From: an uncultured Prevotella sp.
Lineage (GTDB): Bacteria > Bacteroidota > Bacteroidia > Bacteroidales > Bacteroidaceae
NCBI GenBank assembly: GCA_947303825.1
Contig: CAMYZK010000071.1
Span: 1-9,633, forward strand
Length of the DNA stretch: 9,633 nt
Direction: 5' to 3'
The position numbers and the translations under genes were made by a program. This document shows, piece after piece, positions 1-6,560 of this stretch. The notes under the pieces are model-generated. The model was not told where the DNA came from. It worked only from the letters and a program-made list of their open reading frames with translations, and ran no database searches. Positions within the stretch are counted from its first letter, which is position 1; every line of letters begins with the position of its first letter.

Positions 1-2221
1 GCTCCAGTGCGAGGGTGCGGCTCCCTATCTCGCTCTTGTCCCAGGCCAGAGAGCAGAAGTCGCTGATGGCTCCCAGCACCGTTGAGGCCAGTATGGAGCT
101 GGTGCCCAGTCCGCTTCCTGCGGGAATGGCAGAGAGCAGTGTCACCTCTATGCCGGCTCCGAAGCTCTCCAGCTGGCTGCGCAGCGAGGGGAAGGGCTCT
201 GCAGAGAATTGCGGCGCGAAGCCTGCCAAGGCCAGTGCTGCCTTGGGAATGGAGAAGGGCGACCCCACCTCTGTGGCTCCCAGATCGATGCTGCGAAGTG
301 TTATCTTGTACTCGTGCGAAGGTTTGACGTATGCCTGTAGCGGCTGTTGTCCGTTGAGTTCTATTGCAAAGTTGACAACACTGCCTCCCTCCAACAGACA
401 ATAAGGCGGCGTGTCGGTCCATCCACCCGCAATGTCGATACGCACAGGGCAGCGTGCCCACACTATCTGGTCGTGGCATACCGACAGTCGCGGATTCTGC
501 TTCTGCGCCAACTGCTGCCCAATGATGGTCTTCCGGAGCAGAGAAAATGCCTTATCGCTGTCTTCACGGAACATGGCATCGTGAATGCGTGTCATCACGG
601 GGGCATCGTCGGGTAGTGGCGGTGGCATGGGAATCGAGGCAGCGGCAAACTCGCTTGCGGCATCATCGAGGTCTAGCTGGTAGAAGACGCTGTGCTCCCA
701 GTTACGTGCCAGCAAAGGCCAGTTCATTACTCTGAATTGCCGACGCTGGTCGAAGAGACGATGCAGATTGGCCCGGCTGGATATCTCCTCGGCACTAATA
801 CATGAGTTTTTGAGTTCTTGAGTTTGTGAGTTTTTGAGTTCTTTGCTGAACAAAGCGGATTCTATCTCGTTATACTTCAGCACGGGGAACTGCTGCCGCT
901 GCTGCTCGGCACCATCGAAGCGGTCGTTGATGTCATAGCAGCGCACAGCATAGTCGTCGTCTCTTATGGGCACAATATCCAGACACTGTCCCGGAGCGAG
1001 GCTCACCTTCCAGTCGTTGGCCGGCACACCAGTGACAATATTATCGGTTGTTAGCGTCCACTGTGGGCCTATGCAGCTGTTCTCCACCCAGATGTTCTTG
1101 TTCTGTGAGTTGAACTTGATGTGCAAGTCGGCATTCTGCACGAAGATGGAGGGATGTGGCTTGCGGTCATTATGCATAATGAGACGCTGGTCGGAGACTC
1201 GGTTCTGCAGCTCCACCATAGACGAAATCATCTCATGCGACGTACCAAAATGATAGAACTCACCACCCGTAAGGGGCACCACGGCCACTGTCAGTGCGTT
1301 GAGCTCTGGGTCGTCTACTTCTGGGTTGGTGCCCAAAGCCCTGCCGAAATCGGAGTAGAGATCGTAGATGTTGGGAACACTGTGTGAAGAGCAAAGAGAT
1401 GTCTGTCCCGTGCCCGACCGATGCTCGTCAGATGAAGAAGGAGTGTCAGAACACTTACCGAGGGGCATATCCTGACTGTCTGGAGAGAAGTTGCATCTCT
1501 TCATCAGCAGGCTGATGGCACGGTCGCTGAACAGCCACACCCCTATATCCACCAGGTAGAAGTGGTCACGCTTCAGGTCTGCCAGCTGCTGCATCGACGG
1601 TTTCTGCATCATCTTCTTCAGCACCTGAGGTGTCTGGCGGTCAGATACGAAGATGCCATGGTCGCGTGCTATGGTATCGTTGAGCCACAGTCCGTAGCAC
1701 ACCACGTCGGCATGCGGTACCGGTGGTAGCTTCTGCCCCGTTCTGATAAGCACGTCACCGCTCACCACCATGGTGTTCAGCCCCTCTGGAGCCATATCCA
1801 TGATACACTCATATAAAGGCAGCTGCAACGACAGCAAGTCCTGGCTCAACCGCTGTCCTCTCTCCCAGCGGAAGACGGGAATGGGTGTGAGTATCTTTCC
1901 CGATGGTGCATACGACGGCAGCCTGCGACTTTGACCTCCTGCATGCAGCAGTATGCGCTTCTCGCTGGAGAGCCAGGAGGAGAATTCTTCACTCTTCACT
2001 CTTCGCTCGGCTTCGCCGCTTTGCTCCGCAAAGAACTCTTCACTCAAGAAGGCTTGCCAGAGCAGCCAGGCGGTGCCTCCTCCACTGCCAACACGTTTGC
2101 CCTCTGGGTCACAAGTACAGAAGAACTCATCGGCGGATAGACCGGTAATGTCGTGGAACACGGTATCTGAATTCCGCCCTGGCCTGACAAGGTTTGGCGG
2201 CAGTGATAGTAGTTTTTTCAT
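1..2221 (-). CDS. fkp: Bifunctional L-fucokinase / GDP-L-fucose pyrophosphorylase, 5' part (3' end outside window)
   Basis: Salvage enzyme that phosphorylates L-fucose to fucose-1-phosphate and couples it to GTP, giving GDP-fucose for capsule and glycoprotein fucosylation; cytoplasmic. I followed the frame from ATG at 2221 down to base 1: 740 codons, no stop. The N-terminus MKKLLSLPPNLV closely resembles Bacteroides fragilis Fkp as I recall it. The pyrophosphorylase half shows GSGGGTAWLL (residues 45-54) and HAGGQSRRLPSYAPSGK (93-109). The kinase half shows PVRIDIAGGWTD (592-603) and the GHMP ATP-binding motif PAGSGLGTSS (700-709). About 200 C-terminal residues should lie beyond the window edge (B. 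fragilis Fkp is about 949 aa). Odd features: three repeat-like or insert-like segments at residues about 58-82, 243-285 and 460-473, while the linker before the last one looks shorter than in B. fragilis. It is divergent from fucP, which fits import followed by salvage. Confidence 0.96.
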   Translation of the reverse strand, partial: MKKLLSLPPNLVRPGRNSDTVFHDITGLSADEFFCTCDPEGKRVGSGGGTAWLLWQAFLSEEFFAEQSGEAERRVKSEEFSSWLSSEKRILLHAGGQSRRLPSYAPSGKILTPIPVFRWERGQRLSQDLLSLQLPLYECIMDMAPEGLNTMVVSGDVLIRTGQKLPPVPHADVVCYGLWLNDTIARDHGIFVSDRQTPQVLKKMMQKPSMQQLADLKRDHFYLVDIGVWLFSDRAISLLMKRCNFSPDSQDMPLGKCSDTPSSSDEHRSGTGQTSLCSSHSVPNIYDLYSDFGRALGTNPEVDDPELNALTVAVVPLTGGEFYHFGTSHEMISSMVELQNRVSDQRLIMHNDRKPHPSIFVQNADLHIKFNSQNKNIWVENSCIGPQWTLTTDNIVTGVPANDWKVSLAPGQCLDIVPIRDDDYAVRCYDINDRFDGAEQQRQQFPVLKYNEIESALFSKELKNSQTQELKNSCISAEEISSRANLHRLFDQRRQFRVMNWPLLARNWEHSVFYQLDLDDAASEFAAASIPMPPPLPDDAPVMTRIHDAMFREDSDKAFSLLRKTIIGQQLAQKQNPRLSVCHDQIVWARCPVRIDIAGGWTDTPPYCLLEGGSVVNFAIELNGQQPLQAYVKPSHEYKITLRSIDLGATEVGSPFSIPKAALALAGFAPQFSAEPFPSLRSQLESFGAGIEVTLLSAIPAGSGLGTSSILASTVLGAISDFCSLAWDKSEIGSRTLALE
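803..844. repeat. Short tandem repeat inside fkp encoding ELKNS twice
   Basis: The plus strand reads as repeated GAGTTTTTGAGTTCTT-like units with a GAGTTTGT variant between them. In the fkp frame this gives KELKNSQTQELKNS at residues 460-473, a direct five-residue duplication separated by QTQ. It lies just before the conserved segment SAEEIS.RANL that begins the helical linker to the kinase domain. The segment is low in complexity and looks repeat-derived rather than part of the ancestral domain. Confidence 0.75.
1984..2045. repeat. Double-hairpin element with heptamer-like flanks, in frame inside fkp
   Basis: On the plus strand two perfect palindromes lie side by side: CGGC-TTC-GCCG (2008-2018) and CTTTGC-TCC-GCAAAG (2019-2033). 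They are flanked by CACTCTTC-type tracts (1985-2004 and 2034-2045), whose reverse complement is AGAGTGAAG, close to the AGAGTTAAG tracts of the fucP-GH31 spacer. The core 2005-2035 shares the GCTCGGCTT.GCCGCTT start and hairpin order with copies at 3785-3822 and 8270-8309. Read through as fkp codons it encodes roughly residues 59-80, between GGGTAWLL and the conserved KRILLHAGGQ block, where B. fragilis Fkp, as I recall it, is about 13 residues shorter. Confidence 0.8.
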
Positions 2222-2243
2222 GTCTGACGATTCTTTTAATGTG

Positions 2244-2251
2244 CAAATTTA
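2244..2251 (-). promoter_or_regulatory. Candidate -7 box of the fkp promoter
   Basis: The minus strand reads TAAATTTG, matching the Bacteroidota -7 consensus TAnnTTTG, 22 bases upstream of the fkp ATG. I see no good TTTG -33 box at the expected distance; the region there is an A/T run. It faces the fucP promoter in a spacer of 109 bp, so the two promoters lie close enough to share a regulator. Confidence 0.5.
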
Positions 2252-2293
2252 ATAATTTCTCTGCTAAAAAGTATTTTTTTAAAGAAAAAGTTG

Positions 2294-2301
2294 TAATTTT
2301 G
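2294..2301 (+). promoter_or_regulatory. Candidate -7 box of the fucP promoter
   Basis: TAATTTTG fits TAnnTTTG and lies 29 bases before the fucP ATG. The upstream part is a T-rich run (2274-2280) with no clean TTTG box, so the promoter may depend on an activator. No recognisable operator palindrome was found between the divergent genes. Confidence 0.5.
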
Positions 2302-2330
2302 TCGCGATAATCCAAGAAAAGACGACAGTT

Positions 2331-3668
2331 ATGAAGCTTAATATCAATTTTCGCCCATCAGAAATACTTTCCAAGAACGGTGTCAGTTTCCTCATTCCGT
2401 TTATACTCATCACGAGTTGCTTCGCCCTGTGGGGGTTTGCCAACAACCTTAACGGCCCTATAGTAAAGGCATTCCAGAAGATATTCTGCATGAGCGTAAC
2501 AGAGAGTGCGCTGGTTCAGGTGGCTTTCTATCTGGGATATTTCGCCATGGCCTTTCCTGCAGCACTTTACATTCAACGCCATTCATACAAAGGCGGAGTC
2601 GTTGTGGGAATGACACTTTTCACCCTAGGCACCCTGCTCTTCCTTCCTGCTAAGATGACGGGCATGTACCTGCCATTCCTGCTGGCCTACTTCATCTTGA
2701 CATGTGGCCTGTCGTTTCTTGAGACATCGTGCAACCCCTATATATACACCATGGGTAGCGAGGAGACGGCTACACAGCGACTTAATCTGGCACAGGCCTT
2801 CAACCCCCTTGGAGCACTTCTGGGAATGTACATCGCCATGCACTTCGTACAGGAGCGCATGAACCCCATGAGTGTCGACGAGCGCCAGCTGCTGGGCAAG
2901 GAGCAGTTCGACGCGTTGAAAGACTATGACCTGAGCATGCTCATAGGCCCCTATCTGGGACTGGGCATAGTCTGTCTGATAGTGCTGGTGCTGATAGTGA
3001 TGAAGAAGATGCCCAAAGAGGGCGACAAACCCAGCAACAAAGGGCTACGCGTTGCCATGAGCCAGCTGTTCAAGGTGAAGAACTACCGTGAAGGCGTCAT
3101 TGCAGAGTTCTGCTATGTAGGTGCTCAGGTAACCTGCTGGACATTCATCATACAGCATGGCACTAATATCTTCATGCAGGAAGGAATGTCGGAAAAGGCA
3201 GCAGAGATAACATCGCAGAAATACAACATCGTGGCAATGGTGTTTTTCTGCATCGGGCGCTTTGTCTGCACCTGGCTTATGAAATATGTCTCTGCCAGCC
3301 GCCTGCTCTCTGTCCTGGCCATCCTGGCCGGAGTGCTGGTAGGAGGCACTGTCCTCTTCCCCGACCGTAGCGGCATCTACTGTCTGGTAGGTGTGTCGGC
3401 ATGCATGTCAATGATGTTTCCCACTATTTATGGACTTGCCCTGCATGGCGTTGGCGACAACATGAAGTTTGCCGGTGCAGGCCTTATTATGGCCATACTG
3501 GGAGGGTCGGTGTTCCCGCCACTACAGGCTCTTATTATTGACTCTAAGGTGTCGCTCTTCGGATTATCGTCAACAAACATTTCGTTTATCGTACCCCTAC
3601 TGTGTTTCGTCGTTGTTGCACTCTATGGACACAAGGCATACGTGCGGCAGAACATACTGGAGGCGTAA
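2331..3668 (+). CDS. fucP: L-fucose:H+ symporter, major facilitator superfamily
   Basis: Inner-membrane transporter importing L-fucose (relatives also take other sugars) with protons. It has 445 residues and about twelve hydrophobic segments, typical for FucP. Family landmarks: FALWGFANNLN in helix 1 (residues 31-41), QVAFYLGYFAMAFPA in helix 2 (63-77), CGLSFLETSCNPY (125-137) and QRLNLAQAFNPLGA (149-162). By gap-free alignment with E. coli FucP (offset 4), Glu135 is kept as E131, Asn43 as N39, Gln159 as Q155 and Asn162 as N158, but the essential Asp46 is Gly42. The ATG at 2331 gives a short cytoplasmic N-terminus before helix 1 and follows a TAATTTTG box. It diverges from fkp, so imported fucose would meet the GDP-fucose salvage enzyme directly. 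A related sugar as the true substrate cannot be excluded. Confidence 0.93.
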   Translation: MKLNINFRPSEILSKNGVSFLIPFILITSCFALWGFANNLNGPIVKAFQKIFCMSVTESALVQVAFYLGYFAMAFPAALYIQRHSYKGGVVVGMTLFTLGTLLFLPAKMTGMYLPFLLAYFILTCGLSFLETSCNPYIYTMGSEETATQRLNLAQAFNPLGALLGMYIAMHFVQERMNPMSVDERQLLGKEQFDALKDYDLSMLIGPYLGLGIVCLIVLVLIVMKKMPKEGDKPSNKGLRVAMSQLFKVKNYREGVIAEFCYVGAQVTCWTFIIQHGTNIFMQEGMSEKAAEITSQKYNIVAMVFFCIGRFVCTWLMKYVSASRLLSVLAILAGVLVGGTVLFPDRSGIYCLVGVSACMSMMFPTIYGLALHGVGDNMKFAGAGLIMAILGGSVFPPLQALIIDSKVSLFGLSSTNISFIVPLLCFVVVALYGHKAYVRQNILEA

Positions 3669-3670
3669 GG

Positions 3671-3749
3671 AGTTAAGAGTTAAAAGTTAAGAGTTAAGAA
3701 TTAAGAGTTAAGAAGTATCGCCTGCGGCGAGTAAGAATTAAGAGTTAAG
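3671..3749. repeat. AGTTAAG heptamer tracts around a palindrome
   Basis: Directly after the fucP stop the sequence AGTTAAG and close variants (AATTAAG, AAGTTAAG) repeat head to tail through 3671-3714 and again at 3731-3749. Between them is the palindrome TCGCC-TGC-GGCGA (3718-3730). A third short tract lies at 3881-3899, just before the GH31 start. Tracts of this kind flanking a GC-rich hairpin are the same layout seen inside fkp at 1984-2045. Confidence 0.85.
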
Positions 3750-3867
3750 CCCCGACGGGGCGACATATCACAGGCAGGGGTGACGCTCGGCTTTGCCGCT
3801 TGCTACCGAAGGGACGCAAGAACCCCTGATGAGCCCCGAAGGGGTAACAGACCACAGGCAGGGGTGA
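3749..3867. repeat. Pair of 35-bp direct repeats, each starting with a palindrome
   Basis: Copies at 3749-3783 and 3833-3867 match at 30 of 35 positions by eye. Each begins with a triloop palindrome (GCCCC-GAC-GGGGC in the first; CCCC-GAA-GGGG in the second) and ends with CACAGGCAGGGGTGA, identical in both. The repeats are 84 bp apart and enclose the double-hairpin element 3785-3822. CAGGGGT at 3775-3781 can also pair with ACCCCTG at 3822-3828. Confidence 0.85.
3785..3822. repeat. Free (intergenic) copy of the double-hairpin element
   Basis: Hairpin 1 is CGGC-TTT-GCCG (3788-3798). Hairpin 2 has arms CTTGC (3799-3803) and GCAAG (3816-3820). The sequence matches 8270-8309 inside hipA almost exactly over its last 27 bases, with one difference (A versus C at 3809), and matches the fkp copy in its first half. 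It serves as the reference copy because no protein sequence constrains it. Confidence 0.85.
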
Positions 3868-3874
3868 AAACCCC
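3861..3874. other. GGGGT-GAAA-ACCCC hairpin before the GH31 gene
   Basis: A five-base-pair stem closed by a GAAA loop, a stable GNRA-type tetraloop if transcribed. It ends directly at the ATG at 3875 and 27 bases before the chosen GH31 start at 3902. No U-run follows, so it does not look like a simple intrinsic terminator; it could be an RNA processing or stability element, or just part of the repeat mosaic. Confidence 0.5.
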
Positions 3875-3901
3875 ATGAAGGAATTAAGAATTAAGAGTGA
3901 A

Positions 3902-6106
3902 ATGAAATATCTATCTTGCATTGCAAAGTTGCTGACAGGCTGTTTCTGCCTGCTGGCAGCAACCGTAGTGGCAGCGGCCCAGTCGTGGACTTTTGGCGAA
4001 AAAGGAAATCTGACAGTTAGGAAAGTAACCCACAATGCAGTAAGGATTTGCTATCAGGAGGGAGACAGCGAGGATGTGCTGCCCGACTGGCTCTACGTGA
4101 AGCACGACGAGACTACGAAGTGCAACGTGAAGGTAGTTGTTGACAAGAAAAAGCAGACGGTGGTGCTGAAAGACCGCCGTGGTAAGACTGTCTTCAAGGC
4201 CACAAGCCATAATCTGACCAACGGTGCCACACTGACTTTCGACTCGCCAAAGGATGAATATCTCTTCGGACTGGGACAGTTTCAGGATGGCTATACCAAC
4301 GTGAGGGGACTCTCGCGCAGGCTTACTCAGGTGAATACCCAAATCAGTATCCCCATGCTGCTCTCTAGCAAAGGCTACGGTGTGCTGTGGAACAACTATG
4401 GCCTGACAGAGTTCAACCCCTGCGAGCACAGCATTGCTATGAAGAAGCTTGCAGCAACCGGCAGCCAGGAGGTGGTGAATGTCACCACTACAGAGGGCAG
4501 CCGGCAGGAGGTGAGAGGGCAGAACATGTTTGAGGCTACTATCAACGTGGCCACCACAGGCGACTATAGCCTGCTGCTCGACGTGGGACAGAAGATGGCA
4601 CGCCGCCACAACCTTGAAATAGACGGAAAGACGGTCATTGAGATGCAAAACCTCTGGCTACCGCCCACGGCATCGGCCATCGTACACCTGGAAGCCGGAC
4701 AGCACAGGGTGACTGCCAAGCTTGCCGACGGCGACAAGCCCGTACTCTATTATGATAATGTGAAAGACCACACCGTTTTCAGGTCGCCCGTGGGAAAGAA
4801 GGTAGACTATACGGTGTTCATAGGCACCCCCGACGAGATTATGGCCTCCTACAGAGAGCTGACAGGCCAGTGCCCTAAGATGCCGCAGTGGGCGCTGGGA
4901 TATATACACTGCCGCGAGCGGTTCCACTCTTCCGAGGAGATACTGCAGACCGTCAACAGATTTCGCAAAGAACAGTTGCCCATTGACATGATCGTGCAGG
5001 ACTGGCAGTACTGGGGCAAATACGGATGGAACTCCATGAAGTTTGACGAGGAGTTCTACCCCGACCCCAAGGCCCTCACCGACAGCTTGCACAGCATGGG
5101 GGTAAAGCTGATGGTCTCTGTCTGGTCGAAGATTGACAAGAACTCAGAGGTAGGCCGTCTGATGGGGGCCGACGGATATTACATTCCAGGCACAGACTGG
5201 ATAGACTTCTTCAACCCCGACGCTGCCGCCGCCTACTGGACAAACTTTTCCAAGCGCCTGGTGCCGCTGGGCATTGACGCCTGGTGGCAAGATGCCACTG
5301 AGCCAGAGAACGACGACCTGGCAGGCCGAAGGGTGAACAATGGCAAATGGGATGGCGAGCAAGTGCGCAACGTCTATCCGCTGCTGGTATGCAAGACGGT
5401 TTACGAGGGACTGCTGCGCGATGCACCCGACCGTGAGCCGATGATTCTCACCCGCAGCGGCTTTGCCGGCATTCAGCGCTATGGCGTGGCACTGTGGTCG
5501 GGCGACGTGGGCAACGACTGGGAGACCTTCCGCCGCCAGATAGCCGCAGGCCTGGGCCTGCAGGCAGCAGGCATACCCTGGTGGACATACGATGCCGGAG
5601 GATTCTTCAGACCGCACAACCAGTATACCGACCAAGCATACATAGAGCGCATGCTACGCTGGATAGAGACCAGCGTCTACCTGCCCTTGATGCGTGTACA
5701 CGGATACATGAGCAACACCGAGCCTTGGAACTACGGGCCGGAGGCACAGGCCATCATTGCCGAGTGCCTGCAAGAGCGCGAAAAGCTCAAGCCATACATA
5801 GACCAGTGTGCCAAGGACGTGGCAGAGAAAGGCTATACACTGATGCGCCCGCTGGTGTTCGACTTCTCCAACGACCAAGAAGCCCTGCGCCAGAAATATG
5901 AGTATATGTTTGGACCCGCACTACTCATCAGCCCCGTCACTGAGCCGGGAGTGTCGCAGTGGAAGACTTATCTGCCCAAGTCAGAAGCCGGATGGCGCGA
6001 CTACCGCACAGGCCAGCACTACGATGGTGGCCAGACTGTTACCACTGCAGTAGACAAGGCCCATATACCCGTCTTCATACGCGAGGGAGTGAAAGCTGAA
6101 AACTGA
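3902..6106 (+). CDS. Secreted GH31 glycoside hydrolase, probable alpha-xylosidase, with PA14-like insert
   Basis: Exo-acting retaining alpha-glycosidase. An N-terminal signal peptide (residues 1-27, ending AAAQ) sends it to the periplasm or surface. The ATG at 3902 was chosen over an in-frame ATG at 3875 because it opens the signal peptide; the upstream nine codons fall in AATTAAG repeat sequence. Domains (734 aa): N-terminal beta-sandwich with DGYTNVRGLSRRLTQVN (about 129-145), a PA14-like insert (about 202-300), then the catalytic barrel (about 326-650). The nucleophile is Asp464 in WWQDATEPE; the acid/base is Asp535 in WSGDVGNDW. WW.DATEPE and the insert resemble bacterial xyloglucan alpha-xylosidases, but alpha-glucosidase remains possible. 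The protein ends soon after IPVFIREG, where relatives continue with a distal C-terminal domain, so it seems truncated. It lies downstream of fucP across a repeat-filled spacer. Confidence 0.9.
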   Translation: MKYLSCIAKLLTGCFCLLAATVVAAAQSWTFGEKGNLTVRKVTHNAVRICYQEGDSEDVLPDWLYVKHDETTKCNVKVVVDKKKQTVVLKDRRGKTVFKATSHNLTNGATLTFDSPKDEYLFGLGQFQDGYTNVRGLSRRLTQVNTQISIPMLLSSKGYGVLWNNYGLTEFNPCEHSIAMKKLAATGSQEVVNVTTTEGSRQEVRGQNMFEATINVATTGDYSLLLDVGQKMARRHNLEIDGKTVIEMQNLWLPPTASAIVHLEAGQHRVTAKLADGDKPVLYYDNVKDHTVFRSPVGKKVDYTVFIGTPDEIMASYRELTGQCPKMPQWALGYIHCRERFHSSEEILQTVNRFRKEQLPIDMIVQDWQYWGKYGWNSMKFDEEFYPDPKALTDSLHSMGVKLMVSVWSKIDKNSEVGRLMGADGYYIPGTDWIDFFNPDAAAAYWTNFSKRLVPLGIDAWWQDATEPENDDLAGRRVNNGKWDGEQVRNVYPLLVCKTVYEGLLRDAPDREPMILTRSGFAGIQRYGVALWSGDVGNDWETFRRQIAAGLGLQAAGIPWWTYDAGGFFRPHNQYTDQAYIERMLRWIETSVYLPLMRVHGYMSNTEPWNYGPEAQAIIAECLQEREKLKPYIDQCAKDVAEKGYTLMRPLVFDFSNDQEALRQKYEYMFGPALLISPVTEPGVSQWKTYLPKSEAGWRDYRTGQHYDGGQTVTTAVDKAHIPVFIREGVKAEN

Positions 6107-6354
6107 CCTACAATAGTGGGCCACGCTTCCATGAGTTGCAAAGCGGGGGACGAGTATCACCATACACGCACTATATATAGACAGTAGTACTACTCGTGCT
6201 ACTCGTGCTACTGGGCACTGATTTTCAGCAAGTTACCAGTAGTACCATTGTCTTAGTCGTGCTACCGGTGGTGCCTGGCACTATTCCACATCTCGAGTGC
6301 ACCTCTGGGGTGATCGGCGGTACCGATACTTGCCGAGAGAATGCCTTCCTGCCA
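6107..6354. other. Non-coding stretch with TAC-rich left arm
   Basis: No gene is supported here. Bases 6171-6213 form the left arm of an imperfect inverted repeat: TATATATAG, then several TACTACT / CGTGCTACT units. Its partner is at 6561-6611. A frame is open on the plus strand from 6196 to 6633, but its translation is low-complexity Val/Leu/Thr sequence followed by a tandem peptide repeat, so I treat it as repeat DNA. Confidence 0.55.
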
Positions 6355-6480
6355 GAAAAAGGGCTGCACTTTTCTGAAAAAAGGCTGCACTTTTCTGAAA
6401 AAAGGCTGCACTCTCCAGAAAAAGGGCTGCACTTTTCTGAAGAAAGACTGACCTTATTTGAAAAAGGCGTGCCCTTTTGC
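6355..6480. repeat. Six-copy 21-bp tandem repeat array
   Basis: Six consecutive 21-base units start at 6355, 6376, 6397, 6418, 6439 and 6460. The consensus is GAAAAAAGGCTGCACTTTTC plus T. Units 1-4 are nearly identical; units 5 and 6 are more diverged, which suggests decay from the right end. Because 21 is a multiple of three, both strands stay open through it; the plus frame would encode EKGLHFS/EKRLHFS heptapeptides. No start context or domain supports translation. Confidence 0.9.
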
Positions 6481-6505
6481 GTTGTTGACCTGGTTCAGCA
6501 ACAAC
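6481..6505. other. Perfect 7-bp stem-loop next to the tandem array
   Basis: GTTGTTG (6481-6487) pairs with CAACAAC (6499-6505) across an 11-base loop, immediately after the last 21-bp unit. No U-run follows, so it is not a standard terminator. Confidence 0.4.
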
Positions 6506-6560
6506 TTTCCCTTCTCCTATGGTCCAGAGAAGCCTTTCCTGTTGGCAAAAGGCCTGCATC

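Noticed and set aside
3875..3901. Upstream ATG extending the GH31 protein by nine residues
   Set aside because: Those codons are made of AATTAAG repeat sequence next to a hairpin and would place a charged stretch before the signal peptide; ATG at 3902 fits better.
3669..3901. CRISPR array
   Set aside because: Repeats are of mixed length and nested, with no regular spacers and no cas genes nearby.
3911..4648. Minus-strand frame of 245 codons within the GH31 gene
   Set aside because: It is a shadow of the GH31 coding sequence, whose catalytic motifs and signal peptide are unmistakable on the plus strand.
6481..6505. Intrinsic terminator after the tandem array
   Set aside because: The stem is AT/GC mixed and no run of T follows; no gene ends nearby on either strand.
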